From: Amblyomma americanum
Lineage: Eukaryota > Arthropoda > Arachnida > Ixodida > Ixodidae
NCBI RefSeq assembly: GCF_052857255.1
Contig: NC_135497.1
Span: forward strand, 347,030,799-347,094,798
Direction: 5' to 3'
DNA length: 64,000 bases
Part shown: in pieces, positions 1-9,560 of the stretch
Position numbering within the stretch: the first letter of the stretch is position 1
Layout of the letters: each line of letters begins with the position of its first letter
Notes under the pieces: model-generated
Databases searched by the model: none
The model's input: only the letters and a program-made list of their open reading frames with translations
What the model was told of the DNA's origin: nothing
Program-made: the position numbers and the translations under genes

Positions 1-240
1 CATCCGCCTCGCACTCGAGATGTGCTGGGTTCGACTCCCAGTACCGTCAGGTACGCACCGGTTTTTTAAAGGGTACAAGATTACACCCGTCCTGGTGCTT
101 GGCTTATGTAGGGTGATATGCTTGGGAAAAGGGTCTTCGACGGCAAACCGTTGCCTGGACGGATCAGAGACATGCTCCGCCGTCAAGCAACCCTAAAGCC
201 GCCTCGTGCGGTAGAAGCCCACCCTTTTTTTTTAACAGTC
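1..240 (+). repeat. tRNA-headed interspersed repeat, cut by window start
   Basis: A polymerase III B-box-like motif (GGTTCGACTCC) lies at 28-38, as in a tRNA-derived SINE head. It is followed by non-coding sequence without a long open frame. The A box would lie before the window edge, so the 5' end is missing. The 3' limit is a guess near the homopolymer T run at 225-233. Confidence 0.45.
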
Positions 241-544
241 ATGCACACCTGCCGATGCGTGAGCCAGCCACAATCGTAGCAAGCAAATACCGCCGCACTT
301 TGCTCGTAGGGGGTTTGCGAGCGGTAAGTGCTACGGCACATCTCTCGTGAGGCTAGACAAGTTAACGTTTCATGAACGGTGTAAGTTTTGTAACTGGCAC
401 AAGGCGCGAGTTCTGGACTGCGGGTTTTAACCACGTGGAGTCGTTTTTGTGCCCACATTAGACGGGAAATTTTAGGCGCAGGCTATCCTGCCCACGCGGT
501 GCACCCCTGGAGAGCCGAGCACTAGGCTGGAGGACCGCCTGTTC

Positions 545-645
545 CTATTGGATTAACCGGCTGGGTTTACCGCAGGCCGCAGGAATCGAACCCACGACCT
601 CCCGTAGCCAAGGCGAGCACTCAAGCACGAGGCCACGGCTGCGTT
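545..645 (-). repeat. tRNA-like SINE head
   Basis: On the minus strand a tRNA-like segment has a B box (GGTTCGATTCC, plus-strand 582-592) preceded by an A-box-like stretch. The arms do not close into a normal acceptor stem, so it is a tRNA-derived repeat and not a functional tRNA gene. Confidence 0.5.
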
Positions 646-766
646 GCAGATGCTCTTCTTGTCACGGTTCAGACACTGAAAAGGCGTATGCCGTGATGTG
701 GCACTATTGAGAAACATAAGATGACAAAAAATCGATGACTAGCATCTTAAGCTTGGGGATTAAGGG

Positions 767-820
767 GATTTGCAGCCGTGTTTTCGATGCTAACGGGACC
801 TGCTCACATTTTGTAGGTGA
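767..820 (+). repeat. 54-bp direct repeat, copy 1 (5' region of non-LTR element)
   Basis: These 54 bp recur at 1071-1124 with one visible difference, giving a 304-bp period immediately upstream of the non-LTR element's open frame. Both copies end in TTTTGTAGGTGA. Such a layout fits promoter monomers in a retrotransposon 5' UTR, which is inference. Confidence 0.7.
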
Positions 821-1070
821 TCGACGCACTGTTCCCGCTTCGTTCGAGCATCGCCACCTTTCAAGAGCGGATGCCTGGCGCCTGCTTGTAGCACGCTCCT
901 GCTGATTTCGAGTCGTCGGCAATACTTGGCAGCCTCGTGCTGCTGTCACTATCGCCTACGCCTACCTGCGCAAGGAACCGTCATCATCCACTGCGCAGAA
1001 GACGCCATCAGCAACGACTACAGCGCCCCTGGACACCCTACAAGTCCCCATGAAGACAAGCGCTCATCGT

Positions 1071-1124
1071 GATTTGCAGCCGTGTTTTCGATGCTAACGG
1101 GTCCTGCTCACATTTTGTAGGTGA
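1071..1124 (+). repeat. 54-bp direct repeat, copy 2
   Basis: Second copy of the repeat at 767-820. It abuts the first open codon of the 2A-containing frame at 1125, so it probably forms the proximal 5' UTR monomer of the retrotransposon. Confidence 0.7.
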
Positions 1125-1454
1125 GTGTGCCCGCCTTGCGGACATTACTTTTTTGTTACTGGCTGCAAACCCCACCTGCGCATTGTTGACTGGGGCTTGG
1201 GTATCGATCTGTGCACCTATCGTGTCCGCATAGGCTCTTTTGTCGCACGCGATAGAGGGACGAGCTCACAGCCTCCTGCATGGTTGAGGTCATCAGGTCT
1301 GCGCCATTTGTGGAAACCGGGGGGGGGGGGGCGCCTACTTACTGTCCTGTTCTGTGTCACGTACCTACCGGTCTGTGCTGGCGACGTGGAAAGAAATCCA
1401 GGCCCGGACAAATCAGAGCACATTATATCCCTCGTGAAAGAATTAGCCTCGTAA
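1125..1454 (+). pseudogene. Leader with signal-like hydrophobic stretch and 2A-like motif
   Basis: The open frame carries the motif GDVERNPGP at 1380-1406, which fits the 2A consensus D(V/I)ExNPGP; in viruses and some retrotransposons this causes ribosome skipping between G and P. It is preceded by a hydrophobic stretch (LLTVLFCVTYLPVCA), so signal-peptide-like and 2A properties overlap, as described for some 2A sequences. There is no ATG at 1125; the frame is open from an earlier stop. The frame stops at TAA 1452-1454, but the same phase resumes directly into ORF1, suggesting the TAA is a decay mutation and the leader was once continuous with ORF1. Confidence 0.75.
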
Positions 1455-2285
1455 TGTGAAAAGTTCCAGAAGGAAACATCTAGCAAACTGAAAGAAATTC
1501 ATACGAACGTAAAAGAAATCAAACGGCGGCTCTCAACACTTGAGGATCGCCTTGCTGTCGTCGATGACCTGTGCGAACACGTGAACAACGTGAACTCAAC
1601 GATAAATGAATCTCAGGCTCAGTTAAAATCTATGGAGTCAAGGCAGACAGAGCAGGCAAATCTGGTCCTTGATGACCTGAATAACCGGATGCGCAGGAAC
1701 AAGCTGGTTTTTAAGGGCATTGCTGAAAACTCACAAGAAAATTGGAAGGACAGAGAAAAGGTAATCACTGAATTTATATCGGCAAATCTCGACATCCAGG
1801 CAGGAGAAATTGAACGAGCCCGCAGTGTAGGACAGCATAAACAAGATCGCGTCCGCCCTATAGTTGTAAAGTTCTTGAACTTCAAAGACAATTGTGACGT
1901 CTTAAGGAACGCTCACAAGCTCAAAGACATAGTTACGCCCCGGGTCTGGATTGAAGAAGATTTTTCACCAAGAATTCAATTCATACGAAAAAAGCTCCGG
2001 GATTTTTTGCGCGCGCAAGGGGAATCTGATATTAAAAAATATAAGCTTCTTTTTGACCAGGTTCTTTTCAGAAAGAAGCTGTATGTATATGACAGCTCGC
2101 AAGATCGGGTAGTTTTACTTGAGAAGCGTGAAACGGCCAGCCCCAAATGGAGTGGAAACGATAAAGTTGAAGGGGCACTGTCCATCATCGTGTCCAACTT
2201 CCGAAGCCTGTTAAACAAACAAGACAAGCTGTGCGCTCTCACTGAATGCTGTGCTGCCGATATTATCCTTGGCACTGATACTTAG
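1455..2285 (+). pseudogene. ORF1-like nucleic-acid-binding protein fused to start of endonuclease
   Basis: About the first 100 residues are heptad-like and charged (coiled-coil character). Next comes an L1/CR1-type ORF1p region with the recognisable RRNKLVFKGI segment and a C-terminal WIEEDFSP motif. Without any stop the frame continues into the beginning of an AP endonuclease (LSIIVSNFRSLLNKQDKL). The expected catalytic Glu of the ETWL box is Asp (GTDT) and the following Trp codon is TAG at 2283-2285. ORF1p normally coats retrotransposon RNA. The ORF1-to-endonuclease fusion in a single frame is unusual for this clade, where they are usually separate ORFs. Confidence 0.7.
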
Positions 2286-2846
2286 TTATCGCCTGATGTT
2301 ACGAACAACGAACTTTCACTATCAAGCTGTTTCACGTTGTTTAGAAAAGACAGGCTGACTTCTCGTGGTGGCGGTGTGTTAATTGCAATCAAAAACTGAT
2401 TTCAAGTTCGCATTGTGGACACCGGCTCCGGCTTGGAAATTTTGTGGGTTGTGGTGCACTTATCGACCGCTGTTACTTGTGCCATTGGTGTATATTACCC
2501 CCCGCCAGATGCACGGAATCCGTTTGTTGACGACCTCTGCGAATCACACAGTTTTCTTGCAAACAAATACCCGAACGCAGAAATAATCCTGGCTGGTGAT
2601 TTCAACTATCCCGGAATAGACTGGCTGGCGTGCGCACCCACAAGTGGTACAAGGCAACGCGAATGTATGAAATTTCTTGATTTACTTTCCTTGTTTAATC
2701 TGGCCCAAACCGTATCTTGTGCAACGCGTGGAACTGCCGTCTTAGATCTGGTGCTGACAACTGTGCCAGAAAATATGCATGTAAACATACTAGAGTGCAT
2801 TAGCGACCATAATGTCTTACACTGCGAGTACGCCCTACAAATTTAA
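2286..2846 (+). pseudogene. AP-type endonuclease domain of non-LTR element, broken
   Basis: The same frame continues through motifs of the exonuclease-endonuclease-phosphatase fold: SRGGGVLIAI, then after a stop near 2398 GVYYPP, AGDFNYPGIDW (the conserved GDFN box) and SDHNVL (catalytic SDH). In intact elements this domain nicks chromosomal DNA to prime reverse transcription. At least two stops interrupt it, so it cannot be made as a whole. The following 2847-3386 is the poorly conserved linker to RT and is out of frame in places. Confidence 0.8.
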
Positions 2847-3386
2847 AAACCTGAAATGCAAAATAAGGTCTTATACTATTTATTATACGCGAGCAAATGT
2901 GGACCAAATGTTGGACGAGCTTTCGTAATTTTCCGAAGAATTCTTAAACACATTTATTTGTCGTGAAAGCACGAAAAATTGGAGAACAGTCCATGACACG
3001 CTAATTGAACTGAAAGATAAATATATTCCAAAAATTACCATTACCCCATCAACGCACAATACATGGTTCACTTCACAATTAAAGCTATGCATCAATAAGA
3101 AGAAGCGTTTATACTCCAGAGCAAAACAGACTGCCTCGAATATTGATTGGGAGCGTTACAGGAATCATGCAGCAGCTTACAAGAGGGAGATTGAAGCAGC
3201 TTAAGACAAATTTTTTAATCATAATATATCGGATTTATTAAAAAATAATACCAAGAAATTTTGGAATGTAATAAATCCTAAGTCTCCAGCTGGAAATTTA
3301 TCAATTATAAAGGATGACGAACACCTTTAGCCATCACAAGCAGCAACAGAATTTATTTCATTTTTAGTTCCGTATTCACTGAACAG

Positions 3387-4966
3387 ATGCCAATCCCCCC
3401 TGATCTTAACTTCACTTCTATTAGTGCCACCATGAATAATCTTATCATCACTCGTGAAGGGATAGAGAAAGCTATTGACAGACTGCAAATTAACTCGTCG
3501 CCTGGTCCAGACGGTATATGCCCAAAACTGCAAAATTTACAAAAGATATTGTATCTCACATTTTTACTGCCTTGTTCCAGCAATCTCTTGACACTGGGTG
3601 CGTACCTGCCTTGTGGAAACTTGCTCGTGTTACTCCCATATTTAAATCAGGTGACCAATCCGTGCTACCAAATTACAGACCTATCTCGTTAACCAGTATA
3701 CCGTGCAAACTGTTGGAGCATATCATATCATTGGCCATAATGAAATACTTAACCAAGCACAACTTCTTTTCCCTTAATCAGCATTGTTTCCTGCATGGTC
3801 GTTCGTGTGAGACGCAGTTGTTTGAATTAATAACCGACCTTCATCATGATGTGCACGATAAATTAAGGATTTACGCTATATTTATGGATTTCGCGAAAGC
3901 GTTTGATAAGGTGCCCCATTATCGTTTATTACTGAAGCTAAGTTCTCTCAACATTAACAAGCATATTATCACCTTGACTACTAACTTTCTTACCAATCGT
4001 TCCCAATATGCCTGTGTAAACGGGTGTTGTTCTTCCCCAACCGTGGTAAAATCTGGCGTGCCGCAAGGCCCGGTGCTTGGACCAATTTTATTCCTGATCT
4101 TCATTAATGATAAAAGTCAATTTATTACCTCTACTACTAGATTATTTGCTAATGACTGCGTTTTATATAGACAGATTACCAACCGTGACGACACCAACTG
4201 TTTGCAGTCAGACCTGGACAGAATCACTACTTGGTGTGAACAGCGGCAAATGCAAATAAACGTGTTTAAAACAAAGAATATAACATTCACCAACAATATA
4301 CAGCTTCAAAATCACTTTTATTCTATGAATAGTATTCCCATTGAGAATGTCTCCACAGTCAAATACCTAGGTGTTCATTTTTCGTCTGATCTGACATGGA
4401 ATAACCATATCGATGCTATTGTCAGTAAATCATCTAAAGCACTTGGTTTCATCAGACGTCGCTTGCGCCAAGCTGATCCTGCCACCAAACTTTTAGCCTA
4501 CACTACCCTCGTCCGCTCAAAAATAGAATACGCATCCTTAATTTGGAACCCGCATCAATTGTACCTAATTCATAAACTGGGGTCAATACAAAATAAAGCA
4601 GCGAGATTTATATCTAAGAACTATTCACGTCAGTCCAGAATAACGGCAATCAAAGCATCGCTAAAGATACCATCACTCGAAAAGAGAAGAATACAATCAC
4701 TATTATCACACTTTCACAGATTGTGTCACCGTCACTCTTCATTCGCTTCATACTATATTACACCCGCTCACCGTATCTTTCCGCGCTTAGATCATGCTCT
4801 CAAAATCGAACCCATGTTTGCACGTACCCATCTCTTCAGTCATTCACCATTCTTTCTTGCCGTTCACCACTGGAACACGTTACCGGGTGATATTGTCTTC
4901 AGCTTAAATCATGACGCCTTTGTGCAAAAACTACATAAGTGTTTTTTACAAAAACATTCTGATTAG
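3387..4966 (+). pseudogene. Reverse transcriptase of CR1/L2-like element, frameshifted
   Basis: RT motifs in order are SSPGPDGI (motif 1), after a one-base frameshift PIFKSGD and NYRPISLTS (motif 2), FMDFAKAFDKVPH (motif A, catalytic Asp), SGVPQGPVLGP (motif B), and LFANDCVLY (motif C). In motif C the first catalytic Asp is replaced by Asn. The C-terminal domain ends with HHWNTLPGDI and a stop at 4964-4966. The second segment is open from ATG 3518. RT would copy the element RNA at the nicked target; the motif C change and the frameshift both disable it. Confidence 0.9.
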
Positions 4967-5542
4967 GAAGGCTCAATTCCTGCATATGCTCAAATTCGAA
5001 TTTTCTGTACTTTTTTTTCCCCAATTTGCCTGTTGTTCTGGATTTGTGTTGCTTGTATAGCTATGTGTAGAGTATTGTTTTTATGTAACTGTACACCCCC
5101 CCCCCCCCCCTATGTAATGCCTGAAAAGGGCCTTTAGGGTATGTGAATAAAAAAAAAAAGCTGCCACAAGAGTGCGAGCATTAACAAGACGACCTCTTCC
5201 ACGCTCCCTTGTGACACTTCCAGCCGTGGAATGCTGCACCACAGGCAGCATTCTTGACGGGACATGGCCCGCTTAATTCATGTGTATGGGTTTCACCACA
5301 CTGGAATCCCTGGCCGTAACGGACCCACAGATGCTGGCACATTTCAACTAGGAATCTGTGCATAATTTCAGCAGCTGTTTTTCTTCTCACCAAAAGAAAA
5401 GTGCCTGACTGATCCAGACTATTACATTTGGAAGTTTGTTAAAATTATGCTCACAAGTTCTTGCTTTCTTTTACTGGTTCATATGAGTGGTGGCTATACG
5501 TGCTGACATTACATGTGCTTTCACAGAAGAAACAAACAACTC

Positions 5543-5640
5543 TCATGGTGGGTGAACAGCGCAACAAAGGCGGAAATAAGGCAAGACAAGCGCTTGTCTT
5601 GCCTTATTTCCGCCTTTGTTGCGCTGTTCATCCATCATGA
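5543..5640. repeat. 98-bp near-perfect palindrome
   Basis: Two 49-bp arms meet with no spacer at 5591/5592. I count 47 of 49 pairs complementary, with mismatches at 5552/5631 and 5548/5635. It could extrude as a cruciform or be transcribed as a hairpin. It has no coding potential and lies just downstream of the non-LTR element. Confidence 0.9.
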
Positions 5641-6734
5641 ATGCTTACCAACTCTCTCAAATCTCAGCTTTACTCAACAAACAACTCTACTTTGAGAAAA
5701 TTCTGGGATATTCCTAAACGGAACATTCCGCATGCTTTCAGGGGCTTCATACACTGCTCATTGTACTGCAAAAGAATATTTCAGGCTTTCAAGAGAAAGA
5801 GGAAAGGCAAATAGCCGGTTTGCTACCCTGCGCGGAGGGAAAGGGGTCAGGGGAGAAAAAGATGAAGGAGAAAAGACAGTTGCAGGAAATTTAAGTCACT
5901 ATGCAAAGTCACAGTTTTCAGTAAAGTCACAGCCTATAGTGCAGGCCAGATGGCTTTCAAGAAGGAACTCTTGAGCAAGAGGGCTTACAAAGGTTGGCTT
6001 GCTCATCAGTGAGAAGCACTGCCTTTTACTGCCTTTCCAATTAAGGCACACTCTGGCACTCCTTTCGACAGCAGCAATGCCACGGGACAAGCACCAAGCG
6101 ATTTCCACAAAAAGTAACACCTTTTATGACGTCGTCATCACAGCTTGAACCGCACAGACACTATCCTCTATTTTTTCTGCAATAGCCTAGAAGATTGACC
6201 AGGCCTGAGAGCAAGATTTCTAGATCGATTTTGATGCCACGCTAGGGTGGCGTGGCACCTCGCATCAGTGCACTGAAAGTGCATGAAATCTGCACATTAT
6301 TATGACTACGGCTTATTCCACAGAAAACACTTTTGAACGTAGCTGTGTCTATTCACATGGACAAGCCCAAATTTAATGAGGAGTGTGGCAGCCTATAGTA
6401 AATTGAAAGTTACTGCATATTCTGAAGAAGGCCTGCGTTTTTTCCTTAGCCATTACACTGACCGCATTTTAATACCACTCACTGTTAACACCGACAGCCA
6501 AAAATCGCTCCAGCGTCCTAAAGGGAAATCGCCTTTCAACCTTGACGTGCTATGCAAATGTGCAGGAACGTTGGCTGCACAAGGTAATTCATACAGACTG
6601 CAGTTGCACGAAGTCCAGTCTACCAGACCGCTTTCCGCATCCTTAGGTCGACCGTCATAAACCCGTCCAGCCATGTGGAGCTGATCTGGGTCCTACGCAC
6701 TCTCGGAACCCCGGCAACGAAGCCTGAGGTATTA

Positions 6735-6805
6735 TCAACCGGGTGGCGGCGGCGGAATCGAGCCCTTACCGGGAGCGCATGAGCTCCTTCAGTGAGCTGA
6801 CCCAG
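6735..6805 (-). repeat. tRNA-like repeat head
   Basis: On the minus strand an A-box-like GGTCAGCTCACTGAAGG and a B-box-like GGCTCGATTCC occur at tRNA-like spacing. Pairing of the acceptor arms is not seen, so a tRNA-derived repeat is more likely than a tRNA gene. Confidence 0.35.
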
Positions 6806-6958
6806 GCATATCACGCCGAACGCCAGCTATAGCCTCCAACCCACCACCACTCCTCAGTCTGACAATTGGTAGTGACTAACAGTGACGGGGCCCATTACTA
6901 TAACAGAATTATAGCGAGGGGGTCTGTCACTATAACAGTACTAGTATAATTACCGGTC

Positions 6959-6963
6959 CTATT
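6959..6963. repeat. Target-site duplication (ctatt) of Ty3-like element, left
   Basis: The same five bases flank the element at 6959-6963 and 9556-9560, as expected of integrase-mediated insertion. Confidence 0.9.
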
Positions 6964-7177
6964 TGTTGTATCCCGTACCGTTGGGGAACTGCCCGGTCCG
7001 ACTGCCCGGAGCAGCCGGAGCACCACCACGTCAAGCACCCGCCACCTCGTCCAACTCCTCCTTTATTCCAGTTCAATGATGAATATATATACAGATGTGC
7101 GAGTCAGCTGACCAGATAGGGCGCATGCCTAGCGCCACCTAGTTTATACAAACATAACTACAGAATACAATACCACA
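6964..7177 (-). repeat. 3' LTR of Ty3-like element
   Basis: 214 bp beginning TGTTGTATCC and ending ATACCACA on the plus strand (TG...CA). It differs from the copy at 9342-9555 by one substitution. In element orientation it carries a TATATATAT stretch and a GGAATAAAGG polyadenylation signal. The purine tract CTTTTGAGGGGGAATAA lies immediately upstream of it in element orientation (plus 7178-7194), a good polypurine tract. Confidence 0.95.
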
Positions 7178-7230
7178 TTATTCCCCCTCAAAAGAGTTAG
7201 CAACTAACACTGGAAAAACACAATAAACAC

Positions 7231-9303
7231 TCAATGTCTTTCATAGTCTTTAAACCACACTGGTGGTCTTCTTTGTCTCGTCGAATGCCTCAGTCCTGGA
7301 ACGTCCCTTTCAACTGGCGTCTGAACAGATGGCTGCTGGGGTGGGTTGTGGTTCTCCTGCTGTGGTTCGCCAAGTGGTTTTGCTGATTCAGGCGAACAAC
7401 TTTTCGGAACTGTAGGTGGTGGAACTGGTTGGGGGCAAGGTACCAGCCGACTCCGATTCCATGTGCGGCCATCATTGAGCTTGTAGGTGTCTTGACCACA
7501 TTGGTCCACAATGGTGAATGGACTCGAGTAGCTCAGAGCGCCCTTAGGCACGTGACCAGGCAACTTGACTCTCACCGGTTGACCTGTTGTTAATGGAGAG
7601 TACTTTGCAGCTCGTCGACGGTCAGTGTAAGTCTTACTTGCTTGTTGCCTTTGTGCTACTCTGCTGTGGATGGACTTCATCGCTGCCTGCGGATCTTGAA
7701 AAAACTCTTTACCTGGCGCTCCTACAAGATCAAGTTTTGTTCTGGGATGACGGCCGTGAAGAAGGACGGAAGGCTTCACTCCTGTGGTCGCATGCGGTGT
7801 GAAACGGTAGACTCCCAGGTATTCGGTGATAGCTTCCTTCAAAGGCCGATGTTCTTGTGCGCAGACTTGAACGTACTCTTTGAGTACTCGATTAAACCTC
7901 TCTACCTGCCCGTTAGCTTGCGGATGATAGACTGCCGAATACGTATGAGCGATGCCACGTTCTTTGAGGAAACTGTCAAACTCCAAGGCTGTAAACTGAG
8001 CACCATGATCACTCACAATCTCGTCTGGATATCCTTCCCTGCTGAAGATGCTTCGCAGAAAGGAGATGACTGTTGCAGTTGTCACCCTTGCTGAGAAACA
8101 AACCTCAGGCCACTTGCTGTAGTAATCGATGGCTGTAATGGCAAAACGGCAATCTGCCGGCACTTCGGAAAAAGGGCCCACAATATCGATGCCTAGCTTC
8201 TGCCATGGTGCAGATGGGAATACAACTGGCTGCAGAGGTGGTGTCACGGGTTTTGCAGACTTGTCAACAGATTGGCGAGAGAAATCGTAGAGTGACGCTG
8301 ATGTTGGCTGCAAAGGGAAGCGTTTCAACCTTGAATACGTGGCGTTCGACAGAATGGAGACAGCAGAACCCGTGTCTACGAGGAAACGTATAGGAACATC
8401 TTGTACGAAGACTTCTGTGTGTATCCCTCCTTTGCACTGCCGGTCGAGAAGCAACACGTTGAGATCGCCGGATGCACTGCAGGTGTCGACTTCTCGGACA
8501 GCAAGGGCCCTTTCGTCAGGCATGCCGCTTCTACAGACACGCTGAAAATGTCCTCGTTTGCCACATTTGCTGCAAGTTTTACCCCGCGCCTTGCATGTCT
8601 TGGAATCTGCAAGATGCCCTGAAGACCCGCAACGGAAACAGGACTTCGGCTGCTGCGAACGCGGTAACTGCGTTTCTGAGCGGCATGGCATCCGATGTTT
8701 TTCGACCTTTTGAACGCTCGCAGCCGATGACTGCAGCTCAAGTGAGTATTTCGTGGCTTCTTCGATACTGTTTGCAATAGCCAGTGCGCGTTCAAGAGTG
8801 AGCGAAGTGCCTTCAAGCAGTAAGCGTTCCCGAAGAACAGGGTTGCACGTTTTCGCTACAAGTTGGTCACGAATAAAATCGTCAGCCTGCTTACCGAAGT
8901 CGCAACTTAATGCCAGCTCACGCAACGCCGTGACGAACGCTGTTGCAGTCTCCCCGGGCAGTTGGGTGCGTTGTCCGAACCGATGCCGCTCCACGACGAC
9001 GTTCGTTTTAGAAGTGAAATAAGCGTCCAACGTAGCCACCGCTGCATCGTACTCGTCGCTCGTACCGCTTCCTTCCTTTCCTGCTGTAGGCGGCGTCGAC
9101 GATTTCTCCTCCGGCAACGCGCAGTACAAGCGTTGGCCTTCCACACCCAAACAGTGTAGCAGCAAAGCTTTACGGCGCGCAGGTGGGTGAGCGTCGCTCC
9201 CGGACGCCAGGAGATAGTTCTTGAAAAGGCGGTGCCACTGCGTCCAAGGAATGGCGGGCTTCCCGGGCGTCGGCAGGAACTCGGGCGGTTGATGCAGGCT
9301 CAT
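7231..9303 (-). CDS. Gag-protease-integrase fusion polyprotein of Ty3-like element
   Basis: A 690-residue ORF starting with a true ATG. Residues 1-200 are Gag-like capsid. Two zinc knuckles follow at 222-257: the first is CX2CX4HX6C, slightly long, and the second is canonical CX2CX4HX4C. An aspartic protease active site LVDTGSA is at 308-314. After about 35 residues the sequence passes straight into the integrase core, with the catalytic triad D373, D432 and E468 in exact D-X35-E spacing. An SPFTIV box near 594-599 resembles the C-terminal GPY/F module, followed by a basic tail. RT, RNase H and the integrase HHCC region are missing, yet the junction is in frame with no stop, so the deletion is either selected or very recent. 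The protein would package and integrate but not copy RNA. Confidence 0.92.
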   Translation of the reverse strand: MSLHQPPEFLPTPGKPAIPWTQWHRLFKNYLLASGSDAHPPARRKALLLHCLGVEGQRLYCALPEEKSSTPPTAGKEGSGTSDEYDAAVATLDAYFTSKTNVVVERHRFGQRTQLPGETATAFVTALRELALSCDFGKQADDFIRDQLVAKTCNPVLRERLLLEGTSLTLERALAIANSIEEATKYSLELQSSAASVQKVEKHRMPCRSETQLPRSQQPKSCFRCGSSGHLADSKTCKARGKTCSKCGKRGHFQRVCRSGMPDERALAVREVDTCSASGDLNVLLLDRQCKGGIHTEVFVQDVPIRFLVDTGSAVSILSNATYSRLKRFPLQPTSASLYDFSRQSVDKSAKPVTPPLQPVVFPSAPWQKLGIDIVGPFSEVPADCRFAITAIDYYSKWPEVCFSARVTTATVISFLRSIFSREGYPDEIVSDHGAQFTALEFDSFLKERGIAHTYSAVYHPQANGQVERFNRVLKEYVQVCAQEHRPLKEAITEYLGVYRFTPHATTGVKPSVLLHGRHPRTKLDLVGAPGKEFFQDPQAAMKSIHSRVAQRQQASKTYTDRRRAAKYSPLTTGQPVRVKLPGHVPKGALSYSSPFTIVDQCGQDTYKLNDGRTWNRSRLVPCPQPVPPPTVPKSCSPESAKPLGEPQQENHNPPQQPSVQTPVERDVPGLRHSTRQRRPPVWFKDYERH

Positions 9304-9341
9304 TGCTTCCGCGTTCGGTTACTTCACCACTCGTCGCCAAC

Positions 9342-9555
9342 TGTTGTATCCCGTACCGTTGGGGAACTGCCCGGTCCGACTGCCCGGAGCAGCCGGAGCA
9401 CCACCACGTCAAGCACCCGCCACCTCGTCCAACTCCCCCTTTATTCCAGTTCAATGATGAATATATATACAGATGTGCGAGTCAGCTGACCAGATAGGGC
9501 GCATGCCTAGCGCCACCTAGTTTATACAAACATAACTACAGAATACAATACCACA
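9342..9555 (-). repeat. 5' LTR of Ty3-like element
   Basis: 214-bp partner of the LTR at 6964-7177. The single difference is in a pyrimidine run. It drives transcription leftward. Confidence 0.95.
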
Positions 9556-9560
9556 CTATT

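Larger units (their letters stand above)
1071..5159 (+). mobile_element. CR1/L2-like non-LTR retrotransposon, decayed, with 2A motif
   Basis: Domains occur in the order expected for an APE-type non-LTR element: an N-terminal leader with a 2A-like motif, an ORF1-type coiled coil and RNA-binding region, an apurinic-type endonuclease, a reverse transcriptase, and a C-terminal region rich in the WNTLP-type motif of CR1/L2 elements. A short 3' UTR contains a run of about 16 C and ends in GAATAAAAAAAAAAAAG near 5159. The leader, ORF1, endonuclease and start of RT share one reading frame interrupted by stops. A one-base frameshift near 3515-3530 moves the rest of RT to another frame. The RT catalytic box reads FAND instead of F/YADD. 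The copy is therefore dead. Clade assignment is from motif recognition only. Confidence 0.85.
6964..9555 (-). mobile_element. Ty3-like LTR retrotransposon lacking reverse transcriptase
   Basis: A 2592-bp element bounded by two 214-bp LTRs with one difference, a 5-bp target duplication, a polypurine tract and a primer-binding-like site (TGGCGACGAG, next to the 5' LTR, minus strand from about 9338). The internal region holds one intact ORF (7231-9303). It is much shorter than a normal Ty3 element because RT, RNase H and the integrase zinc-binding region are absent. Near-identical LTRs imply recent mobilisation, presumably with RT supplied by a full-length relative; this last point is inference. 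Confidence 0.93.

Noticed and set aside
1380..1406. Viral insertion indicated by the 2A motif
   Set aside because: The surrounding frame is ORF1, endonuclease and RT of a non-LTR retrotransposon; 2A-like motifs are known in such elements.
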